Origin: Agromyces bauzanensis
Lineage (GTDB): Bacteria > Actinomycetota > Actinomycetes > Actinomycetales > Microbacteriaceae
DNA length: 64,000 nucleotides
NCBI RefSeq assembly: GCF_014645655.1
Contig: NZ_BMMD01000009.1
Span: 62,001-126,000, forward strand
Direction of reading: 5' to 3'
Shown: piece after piece, positions 9,165 to 16,255 of the stretch
How the letters are laid out: every line of letters begins with the position of its first letter
How positions within the stretch are numbered: the first letter of the stretch is position 1
Notes under the pieces: model-generated
The model's database searches: none
Told to the model about the DNA's origin: nothing
The model's input: the letters and a program-made list of their open reading frames with translations, nothing else
Translations under genes and position numbers: made by a program

Positions 9165-9186
9165 TCTAAGTGAACTCGGGGTGAAC
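9165..9186 (-). promoter_or_regulatory. PHO box (PhoP direct repeat) upstream of pstS
   Basis: On the minus strand two adjacent 11-base units occur: GTTCACCCCGA, followed immediately by GTTCACTTAGA. This matches the actinobacterial PhoP operator, which is built of 11-base direct repeats beginning GTTCAC. The box ends 73 bases before the pstS start. TATGTG (9156-9151) 8 bases further downstream is a possible -10 element, with the PHO box in the -35 position as in activated promoters. PhoP control is inferred from the consensus. Confidence 0.85.
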
Positions 9187-9336
9187 AGTGCGGCACAGTC
9201 CGGTGTCACAGAGACGTACGTCTCAACAAGCCTTGTGCCCACGGGAAATCGACAACCGTCGATACAGCCTGTGTTCCGTGCCGGCCAGCTGATCGGCCGG
9301 CGGCTTTCCGTCGTGCGGCCGCACCGCGCACCGCCG

Positions 9337-9654
9337 TGGGCGCTCGACACGACGGTGGCCGCGCTTGCCGCACTCGCGCTCGTGACCGGTCCGGCGTCGC
9401 TCGTCATCGTCGCAGGCGCTGTCTGAGGCGCGTGCACACTCGTGCAGGCGTCGGCGGTGGCGGATCGGTGGGGGACCCGCAACTACGGTTCCATCAACGG
9501 CGCGTTCGCCGCGCCGATCACCATCGCGGCGGCGCTCTCCCCAGCCATCGGGCCGGCCGTCGCTGCCGGCGTCGGCTCCTTCTCGGGCATGGCCGCGGTC
9601 ATGGCTGTCGTGGCCGTGGCCGTGGTCGCGGGGGCGACGGCGCGGCTGACCTGA
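9337..9654 (+). pseudogene. MFS transporter, C-terminal remnant with in-frame stop
   Basis: One reading frame runs from WALDTTVAALAALALV through an in-frame TGA at 9424-9426 into GACTLVQASAVADRWG and on to a stop at 9654. The segment after the stop resembles the end of a 12-helix MFS transporter (QASAVADRWGTRNYGSING, then two hydrophobic stretches). The N-terminal two thirds of the protein are absent; the bases between the PHO box and 9337 do not continue the similarity. The remnant is therefore a dead gene. It lies just upstream of the aquaporin operator, suggesting that a transporter once formed part of this cluster. Confidence 0.7.
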
Positions 9655-9664
9655 TCGCGCTACT

Positions 9665-9690
9665 ATTCCATAGACCCGTATCTATGGAAT
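9665..9690. promoter_or_regulatory. Perfect inverted repeat, probable ArsR operator of the aquaporin gene
   Basis: The arms are ATTCCATAGA and TCTATGGAAT with a 6-base spacer (cccgta). Arm symmetry is perfect over 10 bases. The site ends 14 bases before the aquaporin ATG at 9705, so a bound dimer would block transcription. The core ATAGA-N6-TCTAT recurs before three other arsenic genes in the window. Confidence 0.8.
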
Positions 9691-9704
9691 GGAGTCACCG
9701 CGAC

Positions 9705-10463
9705 ATGAGCGCCGGATCCGAGCCCCGCCCCGCCCCGTCGATTCCGCTGTCACGCCGGCTGCTCGCCGAGTTCATCGGGACTGGTCTCCTGGTCGCCGTC
9801 GTGGTCGGGTCGGGCATTGCCGCGTCGACGCTCTCGCCCGACGACACCGGGCTGCAGCTCCTCGAGAACAGCTTCTCGACGGCGCTCGGCCTCGGCGTGC
9901 TCATCGCGGTGCTCGCACCGGTGTCGGGCGCCCAGCTCAACCCGGTGGTGTCGATCGCCGACTGGTTCCTGGGACGGCGCGCCCGCGGCGGACTCGGCCT
10001 GGCCGCCGGTGACCTCGGCCCGTACATCGCCGTGCAAGTGCTGGGCGCCGTCGCCGGGGCCGTGCTCGCCAACGTCATGTTCGGCGTGCAGACCTCGATC
10101 TCGGCGACCGAGCGCGTGAGCGCCGGCAGCCTGGTCGCGGAGGTGGTCGCGACCGCCGGGCTCATCGTCGTGATCTTCGCACTGGTGCGCACCGGTCGCA
10201 CCGCGATCGTCGCACCTGCGGTCGGCGCCTACATCGGCGCCGCGTACTGGTTCACGAGCTCGACGTCCTTCGCCAATCCGGCGGTGACGGTGGGGCGGAT
10301 CTTCTCCGACACCTTCGCCGGGATCTCCCCGGATTCGGCGATCGGGTTCGTGCTCGCCCAGCTCCTCGGCGCCGCCATCGGCGTGGTCATCACCTCGCTG
10401 CTGTTTCCGGCCGCGGTCGGTGAGGCGAGCGAGGAGCGGGAACGAGCCTCGGCCGTCGGGTAG
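9705..10463 (+). CDS. Aquaporin/glyceroporin family channel (possible arsenite channel)
   Basis: This 252-residue MIP-family channel has six membrane helices and two NPA-type half-helices. The first is modified to NPV (QLNPVVSIAD, about residue 78), and the second is the standard NPA (FANPAVTVGRIFSDTFAGI, about residue 190) with the conserved arginine. ATG 9705 was chosen because GGAG precedes it by about 10 bases. The in-frame ATG at 9684 lies inside the operator palindrome and is unlikely. The gene is convergent with the arsenate reductase at 10493. In Sinorhizobium meliloti an ars-operon aquaglyceroporin (AqpS) lets arsenite leave the cell; the operator and neighbours suggest the same role here, which is an inference. 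Confidence 0.85.
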   Translation: MSAGSEPRPAPSIPLSRRLLAEFIGTGLLVAVVVGSGIAASTLSPDDTGLQLLENSFSTALGLGVLIAVLAPVSGAQLNPVVSIADWFLGRRARGGLGLAAGDLGPYIAVQVLGAVAGAVLANVMFGVQTSISATERVSAGSLVAEVVATAGLIVVIFALVRTGRTAIVAPAVGAYIGAAYWFTSSTSFANPAVTVGRIFSDTFAGISPDSAIGFVLAQLLGAAIGVVITSLLFPAAVGEASEERERASAVG

Positions 10464-10492
10464 GCGGTTGGGCGACGGCGCGCGACTCCGGA

Positions 10493-11164
10493 TCAGCGCG
10501 CGGCGACCCCGAGTTCGCCCAGCAGCGCCTCGACGTGCGCCCGGACCTCGTCGCGCACCCGCCGCACCTCGTCGAGAGGGAGCTGCTCGGGGTCGTCGAG
10601 CTTCCAATCGAGGTACCGCTTACCGGGGTAGACGGGGCACGCGTCGCCGCAGCCCATGGAGACCACCACATCGGCGGCCTGCACCACGTCGTCGGTGAGC
10701 GGCTTCGGGAACTCCTGCGTCACGTCGAGGCCGAGTTCCTCCAGCGATTGGACCACTGCCGGGTTGAGGCGTGCGGCGGGCATGGAGCCGGCCGAGCGGA
10801 CGTGAACGCGATCGCCGGCCAGCGCCTGCGTGAGCACAGCGGCCATCTGCGATCGGCCGGCGTTCTGCACGCAGACGAAGAGCACCTCGGGCACACCGCT
10901 GACGACCGCGCCTTTGGCCTGGGCGAGCGCCTTGAGTCGGTCGTTCGCGAAGCGGATGACCCGGTTCGCGAGGTGGGTCTTCACGGTCGCCGTGCGCAGC
11001 AGTGCGGTATAGGACTCGAGCACGTATCGCTCGACGGTCTCCGCGTTGAACGTGCCGTCGTACCGCTCGGTGAGCTCGAGCGCCAGGTCGCGCAGGTAAC
11101 GCTCAGGATAGCTGAGGCCGGGTAGCGCCCGACGCCCGGCCGTGGCGCTGTCGAGATCGTTCAT
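10493..11164 (-). CDS. Arsenate reductase with N-terminal three-helix module
   Basis: The first 85 residues of this 223-residue protein form the three-helix dimerisation module (YPERYLRDLALELTERY, then FNAETVERYVLESY). A low-molecular-weight phosphatase-type arsenate reductase domain follows, with the P-loop VCVQNAGRSQMAA and the motif GCGDACPVYPGKRYLDWKL. The P-loop cysteine is the nucleophile that attacks arsenate, and the related corynebacterial enzymes use mycothiol as reductant. The gene starts 3 bases after the stop of arsC (11167) and is the distal gene of that operon. Unlike the fusions at 2957 and 11660 it carries no HTH domain. Confidence 0.85.
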   Translation of the reverse strand: MNDLDSATAGRRALPGLSYPERYLRDLALELTERYDGTFNAETVERYVLESYTALLRTATVKTHLANRVIRFANDRLKALAQAKGAVVSGVPEVLFVCVQNAGRSQMAAVLTQALAGDRVHVRSAGSMPAARLNPAVVQSLEELGLDVTQEFPKPLTDDVVQAADVVVSMGCGDACPVYPGKRYLDWKLDDPEQLPLDEVRRVRDEVRAHVEALLGELGVAAR

Positions 11165-11166
11165 GG

Positions 11167-11580
11167 CTACGCCACCGAGGCAGGTGCGATCTCGGCGATG
11201 AGCGCCTCGACGCGGCCGCGGATGTCGTCGCGCACGCGGCGCACCGTCTCGAGGTCCTTGCCGGCCGGGTCCTCGAGCTCCCAGTCCTCGTAGCGCTTGC
11301 CCGGGAAGACGGGGCACGCGTCGCCGCAGCCCATGGTGATCACGACATCGGACTCCTTGACGGCCTCGACCGTGAGGATCTTCGGCGTGTTGCCCGCGAT
11401 GTCGATGCCCTCCTCGGCCATGGCCTCGATCGAGACCGGGTTGATCTGGTCCTTCGGCTCCGAGCCGGCGGAGAGCACCTCGACGCGGTCGCCCGCGAAC
11501 TCCCGCAGGTAGCCGGCTGCCATCTGCGACCGGCCGGCATTGTGCACGCACACGAACAGGACGGTGGGCTTCTCAGACAT
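11167..11580 (-). CDS. arsC: Arsenate reductase ArsC (low-molecular-weight phosphatase type)
   Basis: This stand-alone 137-residue reductase converts arsenate to arsenite in the cytoplasm. It carries the P-loop VCVHNAGRSQMAAGYLRE with the catalytic cysteine near residue 11, and the second motif GCGDACPVFPGKRYEDWEL. The length matches single-domain actinobacterial enzymes that depend on mycothiol and mycoredoxin. The start has AGTGAGGGACC upstream. An ATAGA-N6-TCTAT operator lies 27 bases upstream of the ATG. It is the first gene of a two-gene operon with the reductase ending at 10493. Confidence 0.9.
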   Translation of the reverse strand: MSEKPTVLFVCVHNAGRSQMAAGYLREFAGDRVEVLSAGSEPKDQINPVSIEAMAEEGIDIAGNTPKILTVEAVKESDVVITMGCGDACPVFPGKRYEDWELEDPAGKDLETVRRVRDDIRGRVEALIAEIAPASVA

Positions 11581-11606
11581 GGTCCCTCACTTCCGACACT
11601 GAAAGC

Positions 11607-11622
11607 ATAGACCGTGCTCTAT
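11607..11622. promoter_or_regulatory. Probable ArsR operator upstream of arsC
   Basis: The inverted repeat ATAGA-N6-TCTAT (spacer ccgtgc) starts 26 bases beyond the arsC ATG on the upstream side. It shares arm sequence and spacer length with the other arsenic sites at 2554, 9665 and 12579. Confidence 0.65.
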
Positions 11623-11659
11623 CAATTATCCAGCGAATGGATGCCGTGGCCGCACGCGT

Positions 11660-12580
11660 TCACCGAGCGTTCATGCCTTTCTCAGGTGCGTTCACGCCGA
11701 GCTCGCTCAGCAGCGCGCACACACGTGCCTCGATGTCGTCCCGGATCTCGCGCACCCGAGCGAGCGGGAGCACCGCCGGGTCGTCGAGCTCCCAGTCGAG
11801 ATACCGCCGGCCCGGGTAGATGGGGCACGCGTCCCCACAGCCCATCGTGACCACGACGTCGGAGGCGCGCACCACCTCGTCGGTCAGCGGCTTCGGGAAC
11901 TCGCCGCCGATCGGCACGCCGATCTCGTCGAGCGCCTGCACGATCGTCGACTTCACGGCGCTCGCGGGCTCCGATCCGGCCGTGCGCACGCGCACCCGGT
12001 CGCCTGCGAGATGCCGCAGGATCGCCGCTGCGATCTGCGAGCGGCCGGCGTTCTGCACGCACACGAAGAGCACCTCGGGTGGCTCGGCACCGTGCGGCGC
12101 CTCCTCGCGGGCGAGCGCGTCCAGGCGGTCGACGGCGAACGCCGACGTCAGCGACGGCAGGTGTCGCGTGATGTGCGCGCGCCCGGCGAGCAACTCGTGG
12201 CTCTCGCGCACGTAGCGCTCCACGGTCTCGGGCGAGAACACGCCGGCGAAGCGCGCCGAGAGGTCGGATGCCACGCGCTCGAGCACCTCGTCGGACGCGG
12301 GCGCCGCGGCATCCGGCGGCAACAGCTCGTTCACGCGCTCGACCGCGTCGGGTGCGATCGAGTACCAGACCTGCCGGCCCTCGGGTTCGCGCTCGAGCAC
12401 CCCCTCGTCGACGAGCGTCTTCACGTGGTGGCTCACGGTGGGCTGCCGGAGGCCGAGCTCGGTGGCGAGCCGGCCGACGAGCGCTCGGCCGTCGGGACTC
12501 TCGCTGATGAGCTCGAGGATGCGCAGCCGCGTCGGGTCGGTGAGCACCCGGATGCCGCGTGCCGTGTCGATCACATCCAT
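11660..12580 (-). CDS. ArsR regulator fused to three-helix module and arsenate reductase
   Basis: Residues 1-95 of this 306-residue protein are a convincing ArsR winged helix (TDPTRLRILELI, then LRQPTVSHHVKTL and WYSIAP). Residues 105-165 are the three-helix module (FSPETVERYVRESHELL). Residues 175-300 are the LMW-phosphatase arsenate reductase with VCVQNAGRSQIAA and GCGDACPIYPGRRYLDWEL. One polypeptide could therefore carry both regulation and catalysis. No metal-binding cysteine pair is visible in the ArsR part. The operator 12579-12594 touches the start codon and is shared with the divergent flavoenzyme gene. Such fusions are known in actinobacteria, but their regulatory mechanism is poorly described. 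Confidence 0.85.
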   Translation of the reverse strand: MDVIDTARGIRVLTDPTRLRILELISESPDGRALVGRLATELGLRQPTVSHHVKTLVDEGVLEREPEGRQVWYSIAPDAVERVNELLPPDAAAPASDEVLERVASDLSARFAGVFSPETVERYVRESHELLAGRAHITRHLPSLTSAFAVDRLDALAREEAPHGAEPPEVLFVCVQNAGRSQIAAAILRHLAGDRVRVRTAGSEPASAVKSTIVQALDEIGVPIGGEFPKPLTDEVVRASDVVVTMGCGDACPIYPGRRYLDWELDDPAVLPLARVREIRDDIEARVCALLSELGVNAPEKGMNAR

Positions 12581-12594
12581 AGACCGAAGTCTAT
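12579..12594. promoter_or_regulatory. Probable ArsR operator in the divergent promoter of the ArsR-ArsC fusion and flavoenzyme
   Basis: ATAGA-N6-TCTAT (spacer ccgaag) lies at the 5' end of the fusion gene and 43 bases before the flavoenzyme start at 12637. One bound dimer could control both directions. The partial copy at 14153-14166 derives from this sequence. Confidence 0.7.
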
Positions 12595-12636
12595 TCGACC
12601 AATACGCTGGAAGAGCACCCGACCGAGAGGCAGCTC

Positions 12637-14064
12637 ATGCACATCGTCGCGATCGGCGGCAGCGACGCCGGTATCTCCGCCGGCCTCCGCGCCCGCGAGC
12701 TCGACCCGTCGGTCGACGTCACCGTGGTCGTCGCCGACGCCTACCCGAACTTCTCGATCTGCGGCATCCCGTACTACGTCTCGGGGGAGGTGCGTCCGTG
12801 GCAGTCGCTCGCGCACCGCACCCACGCCGACCTCGCGGCCACGGGAATGCAGTTGCGGCTTGATACGCTCGCGACCCGCATCGACGTCGCGGGTCGGCGA
12901 CTGACCGTCCGCGACCGGTATGGCGCAGAATCCGAGCTCGGCTACGACGAGCTCATCGTCTGCACCGGCGCCTCGCCGTCGACCGCGGGCATCGCCGGTC
13001 TCGACGAGCTCGGGCCCGAACATGGGGTGCACGTGCTGCACTCGATGGGCGACACGTTCGCGCTGGAGCGCTCACTCGAGGAGCGTGACCCGCAGACGGC
13101 GATCATCATCGGGGCGGGATACGTGGGCCTCGAGATGGCCGAGGCGCTCACGGTCCGCGGCATCCGCGTGACCCAGCTGCAGCGCGGACCCGAGGTGCTC
13201 TCGACGCTCGACGCAGAGCTCGGCGGGCTCATCCGTGCCGAACTCGTACGCAACGGCGTGGAGGTCGTGACCGGAAGCCGCGTCGAGCGGGTCGCGCGCA
13301 CCAGCGACGGCCTCACGGTCACCGGCACCGGCGCGGGCGGTGTGGCGTTCTCGCGCATGGCCGACCTGGTGCTCGTCGTGGTGGGCGTCGCGCCCAACAC
13401 CGGGCTCCTCGAACGTGCCGGTGCGACGCTCGGTGCAGGGCGGGCCGTCGTGGTCGACGAGGCGATGCGCACCGGGCTGCCGCACGTGTACGCGGCCGGC
13501 GACGGGGTCGTCACGCACCACCGACAGCTCGGTGCCACCTACCTCCCGCTCGGCAGCACAGCCCACAAGCAGGGCCGGGTCGCGGGCGAGAACGCCGTCG
13601 GCGGCGACGCGCGGTTCGCCGGGAGCCTCGGCACCCAGGTCGTCAAGGTCTTCGACCTGATCGCCGCCCGCACCGGCCTGCGTGAGCGCGAGGCGACCGC
13701 GGTCGGATTCACGCCGGCGAGTTCGACTGCCGCCGCCGACGACCACAAGGCCTACTACCCCGGGGCGAGGCCCATCACGATGCGCGTGACCGGTGACGCA
13801 GGCACCGGCCGCCTCCTCGGCGCGCAGCTCGTCGGCTCCTGGGGCACGGAAGTCGCCAAGCGCGTCGATGTCTTCGCCACCGCCCTGCACCACGAGATGA
13901 CGGTCGCCGCCATCACCGAACTCGACCTCTCATATACCCCGCCCCTCGGGTCGCCGTGGGACGCCGTGCAGGTCGCCGCCCAGTCGTGGACGCGGATGCA
14001 CGTCGAGCAAGACGCCGGGGTGAGTGATGTCGAGACGCTCGATCAGCCCGCCGATAGCCGATGA
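12637..14064 (+). CDS. FAD-dependent pyridine nucleotide-disulfide oxidoreductase (CoA-disulfide reductase/NADH oxidase type)
   Basis: This 475-residue flavoenzyme has an FAD site at the start (IGGSDAGISAGLRARE) and a single redox cysteine in NFSICGIPYYVSG (near residue 45), as in CoA-disulfide reductases and NADH oxidases. An NAD(P) site follows in IIGAGYVGLEMAEAL, then the second FAD motif VYAAGDG and a C-terminal dimerisation domain. It probably uses NAD(P)H to reduce a small disulfide or a similar substrate. A GAGAGGCAG ribosome site precedes ATG. It is divergent from the ArsR-ArsC fusion and shares its operator, so a supporting redox role in arsenic defence is likely, but the substrate is unproven. 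Confidence 0.8.
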   Translation: MHIVAIGGSDAGISAGLRARELDPSVDVTVVVADAYPNFSICGIPYYVSGEVRPWQSLAHRTHADLAATGMQLRLDTLATRIDVAGRRLTVRDRYGAESELGYDELIVCTGASPSTAGIAGLDELGPEHGVHVLHSMGDTFALERSLEERDPQTAIIIGAGYVGLEMAEALTVRGIRVTQLQRGPEVLSTLDAELGGLIRAELVRNGVEVVTGSRVERVARTSDGLTVTGTGAGGVAFSRMADLVLVVVGVAPNTGLLERAGATLGAGRAVVVDEAMRTGLPHVYAAGDGVVTHHRQLGATYLPLGSTAHKQGRVAGENAVGGDARFAGSLGTQVVKVFDLIAARTGLREREATAVGFTPASSTAAADDHKAYYPGARPITMRVTGDAGTGRLLGAQLVGSWGTEVAKRVDVFATALHHEMTVAAITELDLSYTPPLGSPWDAVQVAAQSWTRMHVEQDAGVSDVETLDQPADSR

Positions 14065-14088
14065 CCTTCGCCACGGCCCGTGCGGCCG

Positions 14089-14154
14089 GAGGATGCGCAG
14101 CCTCGTGGGGTCGGTCAGCACCCGGATGCCGCGTGCCGTTTCGATCCCATCCAT
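14089..14154 (-). pseudogene. 5' fragment of a duplicated arsR gene
   Basis: Reading from ATG at 14154 on the minus strand, the first 22 residues (MDGIETARGIRVLTDPTRLR and two more) are nearly the same as the start of the ArsR-ArsC fusion at 12580. The similarity then stops abruptly. The operator in front (14153-14166) is also a decayed copy: ATAGACCGAGG is followed by TATTCG, having lost two bases of the TCTATTCG arm. This is therefore the left-over promoter and 5' end of a second copy of the regulator, about 1.5 kb from the intact one. Confidence 0.75.
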
Positions 14155-14166
14155 AGACCGAGGTAT

Positions 14167-14399
14167 TCGCGCGGCGGGCCGGCGCCTTCCCGCGAGGTAT
14201 CCGCCACACTGGGGGCCATGACCAGGCACTGGAGCCCGCTCGCCGTCGTCCACCTCCTGCTTGCGATCGCGGGGCAGCGCGCCTTGAACGCACGTACCGC
14301 GGTGGTCACGGATGCCGCGGGCGGTTCGGAGCCGTGACGATGCTCCTGCCGGAGTCCGTGAGCTCGTAGCCATGGCGACATGGCAGCCCTTGGCCCCAC
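14167..14399. other. Non-coding stretch between arsR remnant and flavoprotein
   Basis: A 39-codon frame at 14218-14337 on the plus strand (begins MTRHWSPLAVVHLLLAIAG) has no convincing ribosome site or family resemblance. Nothing else was recognised, and the stretch is probably debris from the same rearrangement that left the arsR fragment. Confidence 0.4.
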
Positions 14400-15737
14400 T
14401 CAGCTGCAGCAGTTCGACCCCGAAGCGCCGGGCGCCCCCGTCGAGCACACGCCCGTCGCGGGCAGCGTCAGGGCCACGTTGCGGGCCGAGGCCGTGTCGC
14501 CCGCGAGCCAGGCCGAAATCGAGCGCACCTGCTCGTACCCGGTCGCGAGCAGGAACGTCGGCGCACGCCCATAGCTCTTCATGCCGACGATGAAGAAGTC
14601 ACGCTCGGGCTGGGTGAGCTCGGCGAAGCCGTGCGGCTCCACGGTGCCGCACGTGTGCACATTGGGATCGATGAGGGGGGCGAGCCGCTTCGGCGCCTCG
14701 ACGATCTCGTCGAGCTCGAGGCGGATCTCGCGGAGCATCGCGAGGTTCGGGCGAAAGCCCGTGGCGTTCACCACCCGATCGGCCCCGACGGTCTCGAGTC
14801 CGTCGCCACGGCGACCGGTGATGCGAACGCCGGATGCCTCGGGGTCGCCGGCGCCCGCTCGGGCAAGGCGCACGATCTCGAACCGGTCGATGACCTCGAT
14901 GCGACCCGAGGCGACGAGCGCGACGACGCGTGCGCCGATGGACGCCCGTGCCTGCAGCTCGTCGTCGGGCGAGGTGCTGACGCGCACGGCCTGGATGTTG
15001 CGGATGGCCCACGTGATGCGCGTGCCGGGCACCTCGTCGGCGAGGTCCGCGAGGTTCAGCAGCGTGTTGGCGGCGGAGTGGCCGGCGCCCACGACGACCG
15101 TGTGGCGGCCGGCGAAGGCGTCGCGCTCGCGCCCGAGCACGTCGGGCATGGCCGGACTCACGAGCTCGGCGACCTCGGCCAGCCCCAGCGGGTCGAGGCC
15201 CGACGAGCCGAGGGTGTTCGGCGTGCGGTAGGTGCCCGACGCATCGATCACGGCGCGAGCGGTGAGCTCCTCGACGCCGTCGGCGGTCGCGACACGCAGG
15301 AGGAACGGCGCTTGGGCGCGGCCCTTCGTGCGTGTGCGGTCCATGCCCTCCCGCGAGACGTCGGTGACCGTTGCACCGAGGCGCGTGCGCGCGGCGATCG
15401 CCGGGAGGTCGGCGAGCGGGATCAGGAAGTCGTGCACGAGCTCGGCGCCCGTCGGGAGCGAGTCGGCGGGCGGTTCCGGCCACCCGGTCTCGGCGAGGAG
15501 GCGCTTCGACACCGGGTCGACGAGGTGCCGCCACGGCGAGAAGAGGCGGATGTGGCCCCACTGCTCGATGCTGTCGGCGATGCGGTCGCCGGCCTCGAGC
15601 AGCACGAAATCGATGCCGCGGTCGGCGAGGTTCGCTGCCGTCGCCAGCCCGATGGGCCCGGCGCCGATGATCGCCACGGGCAAGCCCTGCAGGCGGGAGG
15701 CGAGGAGCTTCGGGGGAGTGAGGTCGAGGAGGGTCAT
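14400..15737 (-). CDS. Flavin-dependent monooxygenase/NAD(P)-binding protein (ArsO-like)
   Basis: The FAD motif is PVAIIGAGPIGLATAANLADRG at residues 20-41 of this 445-residue protein, and the NADP motif is TVVVGAGHSAANTLLNLADL near residue 215; NATGFRPN follows. This is the pattern of flavoprotein monooxygenases that accompany arsenic genes in actinobacteria (often called ArsO). The C-terminus ends in GSNCCS, and vicinal cysteines at the end are a feature of this group that could bind As(III) or metal. The gene is divergent from the CVCDL-type ArsR and shares its control region. The substrate is not known; oxidation or repair chemistry linked to arsenic is inferred from context. Confidence 0.75.
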   Translation of the reverse strand: MTLLDLTPPKLLASRLQGLPVAIIGAGPIGLATAANLADRGIDFVLLEAGDRIADSIEQWGHIRLFSPWRHLVDPVSKRLLAETGWPEPPADSLPTGAELVHDFLIPLADLPAIAARTRLGATVTDVSREGMDRTRTKGRAQAPFLLRVATADGVEELTARAVIDASGTYRTPNTLGSSGLDPLGLAEVAELVSPAMPDVLGRERDAFAGRHTVVVGAGHSAANTLLNLADLADEVPGTRITWAIRNIQAVRVSTSPDDELQARASIGARVVALVASGRIEVIDRFEIVRLARAGAGDPEASGVRITGRRGDGLETVGADRVVNATGFRPNLAMLREIRLELDEIVEAPKRLAPLIDPNVHTCGTVEPHGFAELTQPERDFFIVGMKSYGRAPTFLLATGYEQVRSISAWLAGDTASARNVALTLPATGVCSTGAPGASGSNCCS

Positions 15738-15747
15738 CCGTCATCCT

Positions 15748-15781
<34 letters not shown>

Positions 15782-15792
15782 CGCGACGTCGA

Positions 15793-15845
15793 TATTGACG
15801 TTCATCGATATACCGAGGTTCACGCTTGCATCGAAGTTTGTCAAT
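15793..15845. promoter_or_regulatory. Paired ArsR-type operator sites in the arsR/flavoprotein divergent promoter
   Basis: Two imperfect inverted repeats with a 6-base spacer are visible: TATTGA-N6-TCGATA at 15793-15810 and ATCGA-N6-TCAAT at 15830-15845. Both resemble operators of CVC-type ArsR repressors, and differ in the arm from the ATAGA-N6-TCTAT sites of the other arsenic units. The second site lies 21 bases before the arsR start, so autoregulation is likely. Confidence 0.6.
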
Positions 15846-15866
15846 ATTCAGGGTAGAGTGGCTTTC

Positions 15867-16238
15867 GTGACCCTGACCGACCTGACGCTCGTGACCCGCG
15901 ACGAGGCAGCTGCGCCCGCGGCCGTCGCGTGCTGCGGCCCGCTCACGCGCGAGACCATCAGCGCGGCCGACGCCGAGGTGTTCGCGCGCCGCCTCAAGGC
16001 GCTGGCCGACCCGGCGCGGTTGCGACTCGTGTCGATCGTCGCGGCATCCGATGGTCAGGAGGCGTGCGTATGCGACCTCATCGAACCCGTGGGGCTCAGT
16101 CAACCCACCGTGTCGCACCATCTGAAGATCCTCATGGACGCCGGGTTCCTCACGCGCTCGAAGCGTGGCACCTGGGCATACTACAAGCTGGTGCCGGGCT
16201 CGCTCGACGCCGCTGCGGCGCCGCTCGTCACGGTCTGA
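15867..16238 (+). CDS. arsR: ArsR-family arsenical-responsive repressor (CVCDL type)
   Basis: The protein is a 123-residue winged-helix repressor. ACVCDLIEP carries the Cys-x-Cys pair that senses As(III) in ArsR proteins, and LSQPTVSHHLKILMDAG is the recognition helix. A further vicinal pair occurs near the N-terminus (VACCGPLTRE), typical of actinobacterial ArsR. GTG 15867 was chosen by family length; an in-frame GTG at 15858 is possible. It is divergent from the ArsO-like flavoprotein, with two candidate operators between. It is followed by a strong hairpin. Confidence 0.9.
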   Translation: MTLTDLTLVTRDEAAAPAAVACCGPLTRETISAADAEVFARRLKALADPARLRLVSIVAASDGQEACVCDLIEPVGLSQPTVSHHLKILMDAGFLTRSKRGTWAYYKLVPGSLDAAAAPLVTV

Positions 16239-16255
16239 CCGCCGTTCTGGCGGTC
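16237..16255 (+). terminator. Hairpin after arsR
   Basis: GACCGCC-gttct-GGCGGTC is a perfect 7-base stem that begins in the arsR stop codon. There is no T-run after it, as is usual for high-GC actinobacteria. Confidence 0.6.
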
